Position numbers and translations under genes: made by a program
Shown: positions 1 through 8,701 of the stretch, piece by piece
Layout of the letters: every line of letters begins with the position of its first letter
How positions within the stretch are numbered: position 1 is the first letter of the stretch
Source: Paracoccus sp. Z118
Lineage (GTDB): Bacteria > Pseudomonadota > Alphaproteobacteria > Rhodobacterales > Rhodobacteraceae
Length of the DNA: 64,000 nt
Reading direction: 5' to 3'
Assembly: GCF_019061185.1 (NCBI RefSeq)
Contig: NZ_JAHQZU010000004.1
Location: 62,001 to 126,000 of the forward strand
Notes under the pieces: generated by a model
What the model was told of the DNA's origin: nothing
What the model saw: the letters and a program-made list of their open reading frames with translations, nothing else
Database searches by the model: none

Positions 1-2196
1 GGAACGCTGCACGCCTATCTGGGGTTGTCGTCGGTGGCGCATGGCCGCATCCGCTCCATGGATCTCGCCGCGGTTCTGGCCGCGCCGGGCGTCATCGACG
101 TGCTGACCGCCGCCGACATCCCCGGCGCGAATGACGTAAGCCCGGTCCAGAAGGAAGACGACCCGATCTTCGCGCAAATCGTGCAGTTCCACGGTCAGCC
201 GATCTTCGCCGTGATCGCCGAAACCCGCGATCAGGCCCGCCGCGCAGCGGCGCTGGCGAGGGTCGAATATGAGGAACTGCCCTTCGTGCTGGACCCGATC
301 GCTGCCAGGGACTCGGGCGGGGCGCTGGTGCAGCCCGGCATGACCCTGCGCCGGGGCGAGCCGGAAGCCGCCCTCGCGGACGCGCCCCGCCGGATCGACG
401 GCCGCTTCGTGATCGGCGGGCAGGACCACTTCTACCTTGAAGGCCAGATCGCGCTGGCGATCCCCGGCGAGGATGAGGAGGTGACGATCTTCACCTCGAC
501 CCAGCACCCGACCGAGGTGCAGCACATGGTGGCACATGCGCTGGGGGTTCCGGCCAACGCCGTCGTCGTGAACGTCCGCCGCATGGGCGGGGGCTTCGGC
601 GGCAAGGAAACGCAGATGAACCTGTTCTGCTGCGTCGCCGCCATCGCCGCGAAGAAATGGCACCGCGCCGTCAAGCTGCGCCCCGACCGCGACGACGACA
701 TGATCGCCACCGGCAAGCGGCATGATTTCGTCGTGGATTACAGCGTCGGCTTCGACGACGATGGCCGGATCACGGCGGTGAGCGGAGACTGGTATGCCCG
801 CTGCGGCTTTTCCGCCGATCTCAGCATGGCCGTCACCGACCGAGCCCTGTTCCACGCCGACAACGCCTATTTCTACCCGAACGTCGAGATCCGCAGTCAT
901 CCGCTGAAGACCAACACCGTCTCGAACACCGCCTTCCGCGGCTTCGGCGGCCCGCAAGGCGTGATCGTGGCCGAGCGGATCGTCGAAGAAATCGCCTACG
1001 CGACCGGGCAGGACACGCTGGCCGTGCGCAAGGCGAACCTCTACCAGAACGGCCAGCTCACCCCCTATCACCAGCCGGTGGAGGACATGATCCTGCCGCA
1101 GCTCATCGAGGAGCTGGAGGGGTCGTGCGACTACGCGGCCCGGCGCAAGGCGGTGCTGGACTGGAACGCGAAAGGCGGCGTGATCCGCAAGGGCATCGCG
1201 CTGACGCCGGTCAAGTTCGGCATCAGCTTCACCGCCACGCATTTCAACCAGGCGGGCGCGCTGGTCCATATCTATACCGACGGCTCGATCCAGCTGAACC
1301 ACGGCGGCTGCGAGATGGGACAGGGGCTGCACACCAAGATCGTGCAGGTGGTGGCCGACGCCTTCCATGTCGGGGTCGAGCGGGTGCGGATCACCAAGAC
1401 CACGACCGAGAAGGTGCCGAACACCTCGGCCACCGCTGCATCCTCGGGCACCGACCTGAACGGCATGGCGGCGCTGGACGCCTGCAACCAGATCAAGGCG
1501 CGGCTGGTCGAGTTCCTGTGCAAGGCGAAGGACGCCGAGCCCGAGGAGATCGCCTTCGTGCGTGATCACATCCGCGTCCGCGACGAGCTGATCCCGTTCT
1601 CCGAGGTGATCCAGACCGCCTATCTCGCCCGCGTGCAGCTTTCGGCGGCAGGCTTCTATGCCACGCCGAAGATCCACTGGAACCGGGCCGAGGGGCGCGG
1701 GCGACCGTTCTACTACTACGCCTACGGCGCCGCCTGCGCGGAGGTGTCGGTGGACACGCTGACCGGCGAATACGTGATCGAGCGCGCCGACGTGCTGCAT
1801 GACGTGGGCCGGTCCATCAACCCGGCCATCGACAAGGGCCAGGTCGAGGGCGCCTTCGTGCAGGGCACCGGCTGGCTGACCAGCGAGGAACTGTGGTGGG
1901 ACGCGAAAGGCCGGCTGCGGACGCACGCGCCGTCCACCTACAAGATCCCGCTGGCGTCCGACCGGCCCAAGATCTTCAACGTGAAGCTGGCCGACTGGTC
2001 GGTGAACAAGGAGCGGACGATCAAGCGCTCCAAGGCCGTGGGCGAGCCGCCCTTCATGCTGGGAATCTCGGTCTTCGAAGCCATCGGTCAGGCGGTGGCG
2101 TCAGTCGTGGATTACCGCGAATGCCCGCGCCTTGACGCACCGGCGACGCCCGAGCAGGTGCTGATGGCGGTGGAACGGCTGCGGGCGCGGCCATGA
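1..2196 (+). CDS. xdhB: Xanthine dehydrogenase molybdopterin-binding subunit, 5'-truncated by window edge
   Basis: Large (Moco) subunit of the cytoplasmic heterotetrameric xanthine dehydrogenase, oxidising hypoxanthine and xanthine to urate. The open frame runs from base 1 with no start, and 731 residues are visible. The family is usually about 770-780 residues, so some 40 N-terminal residues lie outside the window. Visible signatures are the glycine-rich MGGGFGGKE near 583-609, AFRGFGGPQ near 931-957, and GEPPF near 2041-2055, whose Glu corresponds to the catalytic base of Rhodobacter capsulatus XDH. The stop overlaps the xdhC start (ATGA). The FAD/FeS subunit xdhA is expected immediately upstream, outside the window. 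Confidence 0.95.
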   Translation, partial: GTLHAYLGLSSVAHGRIRSMDLAAVLAAPGVIDVLTAADIPGANDVSPVQKEDDPIFAQIVQFHGQPIFAVIAETRDQARRAAALARVEYEELPFVLDPIAARDSGGALVQPGMTLRRGEPEAALADAPRRIDGRFVIGGQDHFYLEGQIALAIPGEDEEVTIFTSTQHPTEVQHMVAHALGVPANAVVVNVRRMGGGFGGKETQMNLFCCVAAIAAKKWHRAVKLRPDRDDDMIATGKRHDFVVDYSVGFDDDGRITAVSGDWYARCGFSADLSMAVTDRALFHADNAYFYPNVEIRSHPLKTNTVSNTAFRGFGGPQGVIVAERIVEEIAYATGQDTLAVRKANLYQNGQLTPYHQPVEDMILPQLIEELEGSCDYAARRKAVLDWNAKGGVIRKGIALTPVKFGISFTATHFNQAGALVHIYTDGSIQLNHGGCEMGQGLHTKIVQVVADAFHVGVERVRITKTTTEKVPNTSATAASSGTDLNGMAALDACNQIKARLVEFLCKAKDAEPEEIAFVRDHIRVRDELIPFSEVIQTAYLARVQLSAAGFYATPKIHWNRAEGRGRPFYYYAYGAACAEVSVDTLTGEYVIERADVLHDVGRSINPAIDKGQVEGAFVQGTGWLTSEELWWDAKGRLRTHAPSTYKIPLASDRPKIFNVKLADWSVNKERTIKRSKAVGEPPFMLGISVFEAIGQAVASVVDYRECPRLDAPATPEQVLMAVERLRARP

Positions 2197-2933
2197 TCCG
2201 CGTCCGCATCACCCGCGCCCGCGGCTCCACCCCGCGCGAGGAAGGGGCCGAGATGATGGTCGGCCCCGATGCCCTCACCGGCACCATCGGCGGCGGGCAG
2301 CTGGAATACCTCGCCATCGACCGGGCCCGGCAGATGCTGGCGAAGGGAGAGGCTTCGGCGGTGATGGACGTGCCGCTCGGCCCGGAAATCGGCCAGTGCT
2401 GCGGCGGCCGGGTGGAACTGCGGCTCGACCGCGAACCGGCGACCCCGCGCCCGCCCGGCCCGCCGGTGCTGATCTTCGGCGCGGGCCATGTCGGCCGGGC
2501 GCTGTCGCGGGCGCTGATGCCGCTGCCGCTTTCGCCCCGGCTGATCGACCAGCGCGCGGCGGAACTGGCACTGGCCGCGCCCGGTGTGATCACAAAACTG
2601 ACGCCGCTGCCCGAGGCGGAGATCCGCGCCGCCCCGCCCGGTGCCGCCTATGTCATCCTCACCCACGATCACGCGCTGGATTTTCTGCTCGGCGTCGAGG
2701 CGCTGGCGCGGCAGGACGCCGCCTATATCGGCATGATCGGCAGCCGCACCAAGCGCGCGACCTTCGCCCGCTTCGCCCGTTCGCAGGGGGTGGACCCGTC
2801 GCCCCTCACCTGCCCCATCGGCGCGGGCTTCCCTCGCGACAAGCGCCCCGAGGTGATCGCCGCCTTCACCGCCGCCGAGATCATGACGCGGCTGCTGGCG
2901 CCCGCCACCCAGCCGGCGCTGACCACCCCCTGA
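2193..2933 (+). CDS. xdhC: Xanthine dehydrogenase accessory protein XdhC
   Basis: Family role: XdhC binds molybdenum cofactor, promotes its sulfuration and inserts it into XdhB. The 246-residue protein has the family start ARGSTPREEGAEM, then GTIGGGQLEY, and a Rossmann-like PVLIFGAGHVGRAL near residue 90. The C-terminal part carries YIGMIGSRTKR and CPIGAG, typical of CoxI/XdhC proteins. The ATG overlaps the xdhB stop by 4 bp, indicating translational coupling. The N-terminus is about 15 residues shorter than many homologues. The upstream frame inside xdhB does not encode family-like residues, so this start is kept. Confidence 0.93.
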   Translation: MIRVRITRARGSTPREEGAEMMVGPDALTGTIGGGQLEYLAIDRARQMLAKGEASAVMDVPLGPEIGQCCGGRVELRLDREPATPRPPGPPVLIFGAGHVGRALSRALMPLPLSPRLIDQRAAELALAAPGVITKLTPLPEAEIRAAPPGAAYVILTHDHALDFLLGVEALARQDAAYIGMIGSRTKRATFARFARSQGVDPSPLTCPIGAGFPRDKRPEVIAAFTAAEIMTRLLAPATQPALTTP

Positions 2934-2952
2934 GCCAGCCAAGGACCGCCCC

Positions 2953-4245
2953 ATGAAAACCCTTCTGCGCGGCCGCGTGCTGACGTTTCACGCCGACCCG
3001 GCCGACACCGCCGACAACCACCGCTTCTGGGAAGACGGCGCGATCCTGATCGAAGACGGCCGCATCGAGGCGGTCGGCGACCACGCCGACCTGCGCCACC
3101 ACGACGCGACCGAGATCGACCACCGCCCGAACCTGATCCTGCCGGGCTTCATCGACCCGCATATCCATTTCCCGCAGGTGCAGGTGATCGCCAGCTGGGG
3201 CGAGCAACTGCTGGACTGGCTGAACACCTACACCTTTCCCGCCGAGCTGAAGTTCGCCTCGCCCGAACACGCCGCCCACATGGCGGATAGATTCCTCGGC
3301 TTGCTGCTGGCGCACGGCACGACCACGGCGAGCACCTTCTGCTCGGTCCACCCCGCCAGCGCCGAGGCGCTGTTCGCGGCGGCGGACGCGCGCGGCATGG
3401 CGATGGTCGCCGGCAAGGTGATGATGGACCGCAACGCCCCGGACGGGCTGCGCGACACGGCGCAGCAGGGGTACGACGACAGCCGCGCGCTGATCGACCG
3501 CTGGCACGGGCGCGGCCGCCTGCGCTACGCGATCACCCCGCGCTTTGCGATCACCTCGACGCCCGAGCAGCTTCAGGCGGCGGGCGCGCTGGCGGCCGAG
3601 TTCCCCGACCTCCACATCCAGACCCATCTGAGCGAAAACCTCGCCGAGATCGACTTCACCCGCGAGCTTTACCCGGAAGCCCGCGACTATCTGGACATCT
3701 ACGACCGCCACGGCCTGCTCGGCCCGCGCAGCCTGATGGGCCACGCGATCCACCTGAGCGACCGCGAGATCGCCCGCATGGCTGAAACCGGCGCGCGCGC
3801 GATCCACTGCCCGACCTCGAACCTGTTCCTCGGCTCGGGCCTTTTCGACGATCACGCGATGCGGGAGGCGAGCGTCGTCACCGGCGTTGCCACCGATGTG
3901 GGCGGCGGCACCAGCTATTCCATGCTCGCGACGCTGAGCGAGGCCTACAAGATCGCCCAGCTCAACGGCCGCAGGATGCACCCCTTGCAGGCCTTCCACT
4001 GGGCGACTCGCGGCAACGCCATCGCCTTGGGGATGGAGGACGAGATCGGCGCGATCGAGCCCGGCCGCCATGCCGACCTCGTCGTGCTGGACCCCCGCGC
4101 CACCCCCGCAATGGCGCTGCGCGCCGAGGCGGCCCGGACGCTGGCCGAGGAGCTGTTCATCCTGCAGATCATGGGCGACGACCGGGCGGTGGCGCAGACC
4201 TATGTGGCCGGGAAGCCGATGGGGGTGGGCGACAAGCTGCGCTGA
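2953..4245 (+). CDS. guaD: Guanine deaminase
   Basis: Zinc amidohydrolase converting guanine to xanthine plus ammonia, feeding XdhABC encoded just upstream. The protein is 430 residues, the usual length. The metal-binding GFIDPHIHFPQ (HxH) lies near residue 60. HLSENLAEI supplies the next metal His and GHAIHLSDRE the following one. TDVGGGTSYSML, near residue 315, carries the conserved catalytic Asp. The gene starts 19 bp after xdhC and is probably in the same operon. A strong hairpin that includes the stop codon ends the unit. Confidence 0.95.
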   Translation: MKTLLRGRVLTFHADPADTADNHRFWEDGAILIEDGRIEAVGDHADLRHHDATEIDHRPNLILPGFIDPHIHFPQVQVIASWGEQLLDWLNTYTFPAELKFASPEHAAHMADRFLGLLLAHGTTTASTFCSVHPASAEALFAAADARGMAMVAGKVMMDRNAPDGLRDTAQQGYDDSRALIDRWHGRGRLRYAITPRFAITSTPEQLQAAGALAAEFPDLHIQTHLSENLAEIDFTRELYPEARDYLDIYDRHGLLGPRSLMGHAIHLSDREIARMAETGARAIHCPTSNLFLGSGLFDDHAMREASVVTGVATDVGGGTSYSMLATLSEAYKIAQLNGRRMHPLQAFHWATRGNAIALGMEDEIGAIEPGRHADLVVLDPRATPAMALRAEAARTLAEELFILQIMGDDRAVAQTYVAGKPMGVGDKLR

Positions 4246-4277
4246 AGCGCACCCCGTCGATCGTAGGGTGCGCTTCA
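4243..4277. terminator. Hairpin between convergent guaD and ureidoglycine aminohydrolase gene
   Basis: A perfect 12-bp stem: TGAAGCGCACCC (4243-4254) pairs with GGGTGCGCTTCA (4266-4277) around an 11-nt loop. The left arm begins with the guaD stop codon. There is no clear U-tract. It probably serves as a bidirectional terminator or 3'-end stabiliser for the two convergent genes. Confidence 0.7.
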
Positions 4278-4294
4278 GCGCACTGCCCCGCCGA

Positions 4295-5197
4295 TTACCC
4301 CCGCATCGGCCAAAGCGGCGCGTGACGGTTCACGTCCTTGTAGAGCAGGTAGCGGAACCGCCCCGGCCCGCCCGCATAGCAGGCCTGCGGGCAGAAGGCG
4401 CGCAGCCACATGAAGTCGCCGGGGCCCACCTCGACCCAGTCGCGGTTCAGGCGATAGACGGCCTTGCCCTCCAGCACGAACAGCCCGTGCTCCATCACAT
4501 GCGTCTCGGCAAAGGGGATGGAGCCGCCCGGCCCGAAGGTCACCACGGTGATGTGCATGTCGTGGCGCAGGTCCGCCGGGTCCACGAAGCGGGTGGTCGC
4601 CCAGGCGCCCTCGGTGTCGGGCATGGGCGAGGGAGCGATATCGCGCTCATTGGCGATGACCGGATCGGGCGGCGTCACCCCCGCCGCCGGCTGCCAGCGC
4701 TTTCGGAACCAGTGAAAGCCCGCATTCCCCGGCGTTGCATTGCGGATCGCCCAGTCGGTTCCCGGCGGCACATAGGCGAACCCGCCCGGCGTCAGGCGGT
4801 GACACACGCCCGCGATGGTCACGTCCACCTCGCCGCCGGTGACGAAGATCGCCGATTGCACCTCCGGGTCGTCCTCTGGCCTGTCCGACCCGCCGCCCTC
4901 GGCCAGTTCGACGACATACTGGCTGAACGTCTCGGCAAAGCCGGTCAGCGGCCGGGCGAGAATCCACATCCGCATCCCCGTCCAGCCAGGAAGAAAGCTG
5001 GTGACGATATCGCGCATGACGCTGCGGGGGATGACCGCATAGGCATCGGTGAACACGGCCGTATCGGTGGTCAGCCCGGCCTGCGGCGGCAGCCCGGCAA
5101 CGGGCCCGGCATAGCTGCCCGGTCGGACGGTCGGCTGGTCCGGCATCTCGCCGGGGATCGTGGCCGGGTTGCCGGTGGGGGTCGTCTCGTCGATCAT
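4295..5197 (-). CDS. (S)-ureidoglycine aminohydrolase, bicupin
   Basis: Mn-dependent bicupin that releases ammonia from (S)-ureidoglycine to give (S)-ureidoglycolate in purine ring breakdown (UGHY/AllE/YlbA family). The 300-residue length matches the family. The first cupin carries SAIFVTGGEVDVTI, TPGGFAYVPPGTDW and NAGFHWFRKRW. The second carries DMHITVVTFGPGG, FAETHVMEHGLFVLEGK and DFMWLRAFCPQACYAGG, with the metal-ligand pattern ExHxxEHG. The ATG follows an AGGAGA site. It lies 73 bp downstream of the allantoinase fusion on the same strand and is likely cotranscribed, since ureidoglycine is formed two steps after allantoin. Confidence 0.9.
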   Translation of the reverse strand: MIDETTPTGNPATIPGEMPDQPTVRPGSYAGPVAGLPPQAGLTTDTAVFTDAYAVIPRSVMRDIVTSFLPGWTGMRMWILARPLTGFAETFSQYVVELAEGGGSDRPEDDPEVQSAIFVTGGEVDVTIAGVCHRLTPGGFAYVPPGTDWAIRNATPGNAGFHWFRKRWQPAAGVTPPDPVIANERDIAPSPMPDTEGAWATTRFVDPADLRHDMHITVVTFGPGGSIPFAETHVMEHGLFVLEGKAVYRLNRDWVEVGPGDFMWLRAFCPQACYAGGPGRFRYLLYKDVNRHAPLWPMRG

Positions 5198-5239
5198 CCG
5201 TCTCTCCTGTCATCGGGCGGCTGAAAATATCCCGGGGGA

Positions 5240-5271
5240 GTCGCGCGAGGCGCGACGGGGGCAGCGCCCCC
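5240..5271. repeat. Two adjacent hairpins, intergenic palindromic element
   Basis: Between the allantoinase fusion and the ureidoglycine aminohydrolase gene lie two abutting perfect hairpins. GTCGCGC-GAG-GCGCGAC is at 5240-5256 and GGGGGC-AGC-GCCCCC at 5257-5271, preceded by AAAATATCCCGGGGGA. The right end reaches the stop codon of the fusion gene. Similar GC palindromes after an AAAATA-CCCGGGG lead recur between genes in Rhodobacterales, from general experience rather than a search. They could attenuate or stabilise the transcript. Confidence 0.6.
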
Positions 5272-6674
5272 TACTCCAGCGCCGCTTTCAGCCGCAGTTC
5301 CGCGATCCGCATCACCTGCCGCTCGGCCTCGATCCGCTCGGTGGCGGTGTCGTTCTGCACACGCCGGGCCATCGCCGCCATGATCCCGGCCTTGTCGTGG
5401 TCGCGCACGGCGATGATGAAGGGAAAGCCGTGCCTGTCCGTATAGGCGTCGTTCAGGCGCGTGAACTCGGCCCGTTCGGCGTCGGTCAACGCGTCCAGCC
5501 CGGCGCTGGCCTGTTCGGCGGTGCTGTCCGCCGTCAGCCGCCTCGCCGCGGCGAGCTTGCCCGCCAGATCCGGGTGCGCGCGCAGGACCGCCAGCCGCTC
5601 GCCGTCGGATGCGGCGCGGAACTGCCGCGCCATCGCCGCCGACAGGCCCGCCGCACCGTCATGCGCCGCCCCCATCTCGCCGTCCCAGACCCGCTCGGCC
5701 ACCCAGGGCGAGTGTTCGTAGATCGAGCCGAAGCGGTCCGCGAAGGCGTCCCGCTCCATCTGCGACGGGCGCTCGATGGCGACATGAGGATGGGTCGCCG
5801 CCCAGTGCCGGGCGATGTCCAGCCGGGTCGCGAACCAGACGCCCTCATGCGCGCGGGCGTGGTCGAGGAACCGCTTCAGCCCCTCGGCCCGGCCCGGCCG
5901 CCCGGCGAGCCGGTTATGCAGCCCGATCGACAGCATCCGCGGCCGCCCCTCCGCGCCCTCGCGATAAAGGCAGTCGAAGGCGTCGCGCAGATACAGGAAG
6001 AACTCCTCGCCATTGGTGAACCCGCCATTGGCGAAGCGCATGTCGTTGGCGTCGAGCGTGTAGGGCACGATCAACTGCGGCTTGCCGGCGTGGACGTGCC
6101 AGTAGGGCAGCTCGTCGGCGTAGGAATCGGCCAGATATTCGAAGCCCCCCTCCTCGCAGCCCAGCGCCACCGTGTTCATGGAGGTCCGGCCCTGATAGAA
6201 GCCCAGCGGCCGCGAGCCGGTGACGTGCCTGTGCAGCTCCACGGCCTGCCGGATATGCTCCGCCTCGACCTCGCGCGGCACGTCCCTGTAGTCGATCCAT
6301 TTCAGCCCGTGGGTCGCCATCTCCCACCCGGCGTCGATCATCGCGCGGGTCTGTTCCGGGCTGCGGGCCAGCGCCGTCGCCACGCCGTAGCAGGTGACGG
6401 GGATGCCTTCGAGCATCCGGTAGAGCCGCCAGAACCCGGCGCGGGCGCCGTAGTCGTAGATCGATTCCATGTTCCAGTGCCGCTGGCCCGGCCAGGGCTG
6501 GGCGCCGGTGATTTCCGACAGGAACGCCTCGGAGGCGGCGTCGCCGTGCTCGATGCTGTTCTCGCCCCCCTCCTCATAGTTGACGACGATCTGGACGGCG
6601 ATCCGCGCGCCGCCCGGCCATTTCGGGTCGGGCGCGTGCTGGCCGTATCCGCGCAAGTCGCGGCTGTAACGCAT
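5271..6674 (-). CDS. Allantoinase (PuuE-type) fused to OHCU decarboxylase (UraD)
   Basis: Bifunctional protein of 467 residues. Residues 1 to about 300 form a metal-independent allantoinase of the polysaccharide-deacetylase fold: NYEEGGENS, HWNMESIYDYG, EMATHGLKWIDY, GFYQGRTSMNT, SIGLHNRLAGRPGRA. Residues from about 305 to the end form 2-oxo-4-hydroxy-4-carboxy-5-ureidoimidazoline decarboxylase: FGSIYEHSPWVAE with the catalytic His, AHPDLAGKLA, and LNDAYTDRHGFPFIIAVR. The two activities are consecutive: OHCU becomes (S)-allantoin, then allantoate. The gene diverges from the purine permease across 194 bp that must hold both promoters. No operator could be identified there by eye. Confidence 0.92.
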   Translation of the reverse strand: MRYSRDLRGYGQHAPDPKWPGGARIAVQIVVNYEEGGENSIEHGDAASEAFLSEITGAQPWPGQRHWNMESIYDYGARAGFWRLYRMLEGIPVTCYGVATALARSPEQTRAMIDAGWEMATHGLKWIDYRDVPREVEAEHIRQAVELHRHVTGSRPLGFYQGRTSMNTVALGCEEGGFEYLADSYADELPYWHVHAGKPQLIVPYTLDANDMRFANGGFTNGEEFFLYLRDAFDCLYREGAEGRPRMLSIGLHNRLAGRPGRAEGLKRFLDHARAHEGVWFATRLDIARHWAATHPHVAIERPSQMERDAFADRFGSIYEHSPWVAERVWDGEMGAAHDGAAGLSAAMARQFRAASDGERLAVLRAHPDLAGKLAAARRLTADSTAEQASAGLDALTDAERAEFTRLNDAYTDRHGFPFIIAVRDHDKAGIMAAMARRVQNDTATERIEAERQVMRIAELRLKAALE

Positions 6675-6868
6675 GGGCGATCCTTTCTGCTGGCGCGCAG
6701 ACTAGCAAAAGCCGGGGCCGCGCCAAGGGTGCCCGATGCTGATGCAGCTTTGCGACATTCTTGGAAATTTCCGATGATCGAGAAACTGTCGCTCGGCTTT
6801 GCTAATGGTTTCGCAGGGCTTTCCTGTCATAGGCTGACCGGCGCGGAATAACCGCCCGAGGGACAACA

Positions 6869-8173
6869 ATGCTCGAACAATACTTCGGCCTGCGGGAAAA
6901 GGGCACCAGCGTGCGGGTCGAACTGCTCGCCGGGCTGACCACCTTCCTGACGATGGCCTACATCATCTTCGTCAACCCCGACATCCTCTCGACCACGGGG
7001 ATGGACCGGAACGCCGTCTTCGTGGCGACCTGCCTTGCCGCGGCGCTCGGCTCGCTGATCATGGCGCTGTGGGCGAACTGGCCCATCGGGATGGCGCCCG
7101 GCATGGGGCTGAACGCCTTCTTCGCCTTCACCGTGGTCGGCGCGCTGGGTTATTCCTGGCAGGAGGCGCTTGGCGCAGTGTTCATTTCCGGCGTGATCTT
7201 CCTGATCCTGTCCGTCACCGGCATCCGCCGCTGGCTGATCGAGGGGATTCCCCATTCGATGCGCAGCGCCATCGCCGCGGGGATCGGGATGTTCCTTGCC
7301 ATCATCGCGCTGAAATCCTCGGGCATCGTCGTCGCCAACCCGGCCACCTTCGTCGCGCTCGGCGATCTGACCCAGACGGCGCCGCTGCTGACCATCGCCG
7401 GGTTCTTCATCATCGCGGCGCTGGATCACCTGAAGGTGCCGGGGGCGATCCTGATCGGCATCCTTGTCATCACGGTCGCCTCGATCCTGCTGGGCGTCAG
7501 CCAGTTCGGCGGCATCTTCTCGGCCCCGCCGGCCATCGCGCCGACCTTCATGCAGCTCGACGTGCTGGGCGCGCTGCAGACCGGACTGTTCCACGTCATC
7601 CTGGTGCTGGTGCTGGTCGAGGTGTTCGACGCCACCGGCACGCTGATCGGCGTCGCCAAGCGCGCCGGGCTGCTGATCGAGGGCCCGCAGCACACCAACA
7701 AGGGCCTCAGCCGGGCGCTGATGGCGGATTCGACGGCGATCGTCGCGGGATCGATGCTGGGCACGTCCTCCACCACCGCCTATGTCGAAAGCGCGTCGGG
7801 CGTGCAGGCGGGCGGACGCACGGGGCTGACCGCGCTCACGGTCGCGGTGCTGTTCCTGCTGGCGATGTTCCTCGCCCCGCTGGCCGGATCGGTGCCCGCC
7901 CACGCCACGGCACCCGCGCTGCTCTATGTCGCGACGCTGATGCTGCGCGAATTCGCCGAGGTTCACTGGGACGATTCGACCGAGGCCGCGCCCGCGGTGC
8001 TGACCGCCATCGCGATGCCGTTCACCTATTCGATCGCGAACGGCCTCGCCTTCGGCTTCGTCAGCTACGCGGTCATCAAGCTGCTGACCGGCCGCGCGCG
8101 CGAGGTGCATCCGGCCACCTGGATCGTGGCGGGCCTGTTCGTGATCCGCTTCGTGTTCTTCCCCGAAGGATAG
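6869..8173 (+). CDS. NCS2 family purine permease (guanine/hypoxanthine, AzgA-like)
   Basis: Inner-membrane nucleobase importer of 434 residues with about 12-14 hydrophobic segments. Diagnostic AzgA/GhxP-type stretches are GLTTFLTMAYIIFVNP near the N-terminus, GMAPGMGLNAFFAFTVV (residues about 72-88), EVFDATGTLIGVAKRAG mid-protein and GTSSTTAYVESASGVQAGG in the second repeat. The last two contain substrate-site residues of this family. It begins with ATG after a GAGGGA site. Its place in the purine locus suggests import of hypoxanthine, guanine or adenine as substrates for GuaD and XDH. The exact substrate is inferred. Confidence 0.88.
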   Translation: MLEQYFGLREKGTSVRVELLAGLTTFLTMAYIIFVNPDILSTTGMDRNAVFVATCLAAALGSLIMALWANWPIGMAPGMGLNAFFAFTVVGALGYSWQEALGAVFISGVIFLILSVTGIRRWLIEGIPHSMRSAIAAGIGMFLAIIALKSSGIVVANPATFVALGDLTQTAPLLTIAGFFIIAALDHLKVPGAILIGILVITVASILLGVSQFGGIFSAPPAIAPTFMQLDVLGALQTGLFHVILVLVLVEVFDATGTLIGVAKRAGLLIEGPQHTNKGLSRALMADSTAIVAGSMLGTSSTTAYVESASGVQAGGRTGLTALTVAVLFLLAMFLAPLAGSVPAHATAPALLYVATLMLREFAEVHWDDSTEAAPAVLTAIAMPFTYSIANGLAFGFVSYAVIKLLTGRAREVHPATWIVAGLFVIRFVFFPEG

Positions 8174-8187
8174 ACGGGAACAGAAAC

Positions 8188-8221
8188 GCGGCGGCGCGCC
8201 ACATTGCATGCGCGCCGCCGC
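8188..8221 (+). terminator. GC-rich hairpin after the purine permease
   Basis: A 12-bp perfect stem made of GCGGCGGCGCGC (8188-8199) and its complement (8210-8221) surrounds a 10-nt loop, starting 15 bp after the permease stop. It has no T-tract. It is a likely 3' end for the permease message. Confidence 0.6.
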
Positions 8222-8302
8222 CTCATTCCCTGGCACGAGCGCCCAGTTGACCGCGCCGCCGCGCCGGCCAAGATTGCACTCCTCAGTTGCCGAGGACCCG
8301 CC

Positions 8303-8701
8303 ATGACGAAGCCTGCCCGGACGGCCCGGACCCGGAAAGCCGACCCGCCCGTGCATACCGCGGCAGAGGCGCTGGCCGAGACAGCTCGCGAGCTTGCCGC
8401 CGAAGCGGCGGCGGAGGGCAATCCCATCGACCTGCCGGGCGATCTGGACGAGCGCGAGGAAAAGGCGGGCACGCGCTGTCAAGGGCTGGGCGACGCCGCA
8501 GGAGGAGGGGCGCTGATGGACCGGCTGACGCGCGCATCCGCTCACCACTGCTCGGGGCCCCGAAACCCTGAGTGGGTGATCTGCCGCCCGCGCCACGCGC
8601 CCGACCCGCCCCCAGCTTGCCCGAGCGACTGGCTCACCGCCTGCACAAGGCGAAACCAGTTCCATGTCCGCCAGTCCCCCGCCATGGCCCGACTCCGATG
8701 A
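8303..8701 (+). CDS. Doubtful small ORF in the permease-IclR gap
   Basis: The 476 bp between the permease terminator and the IclR gene contain no gene I recognise. The best candidate starts with ATG at 8303 after a CCTCAG/CGAGGACC context and would encode 132 residues. Its first 65 or so residues are Ala/Glu-rich and look protein-like (AEALAETARELAAEAAAEG, then DLPGDLDEREEKAG). The rest is Cys/Pro/Arg-rich and looks like translated non-coding DNA, and the frame ends across the regulator start. It could be a short real gene with a frameshift after about 8480, a degraded remnant, or leader sequence. Low confidence. Confidence 0.2.
   Translation: MTKPARTARTRKADPPVHTAAEALAETARELAAEAAAEGNPIDLPGDLDEREEKAGTRCQGLGDAAGGGALMDRLTRASAHHCSGPRNPEWVICRPRHAPDPPPACPSDWLTACTRRNQFHVRQSPAMARLR

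Noticed and set aside
6675..6868. Purine- or xanthine-type riboswitch before the NCS2 permease
   Set aside because: The gap is suitable in position, but I could not find a convincing conserved aptamer core. It is left as a divergent promoter region.
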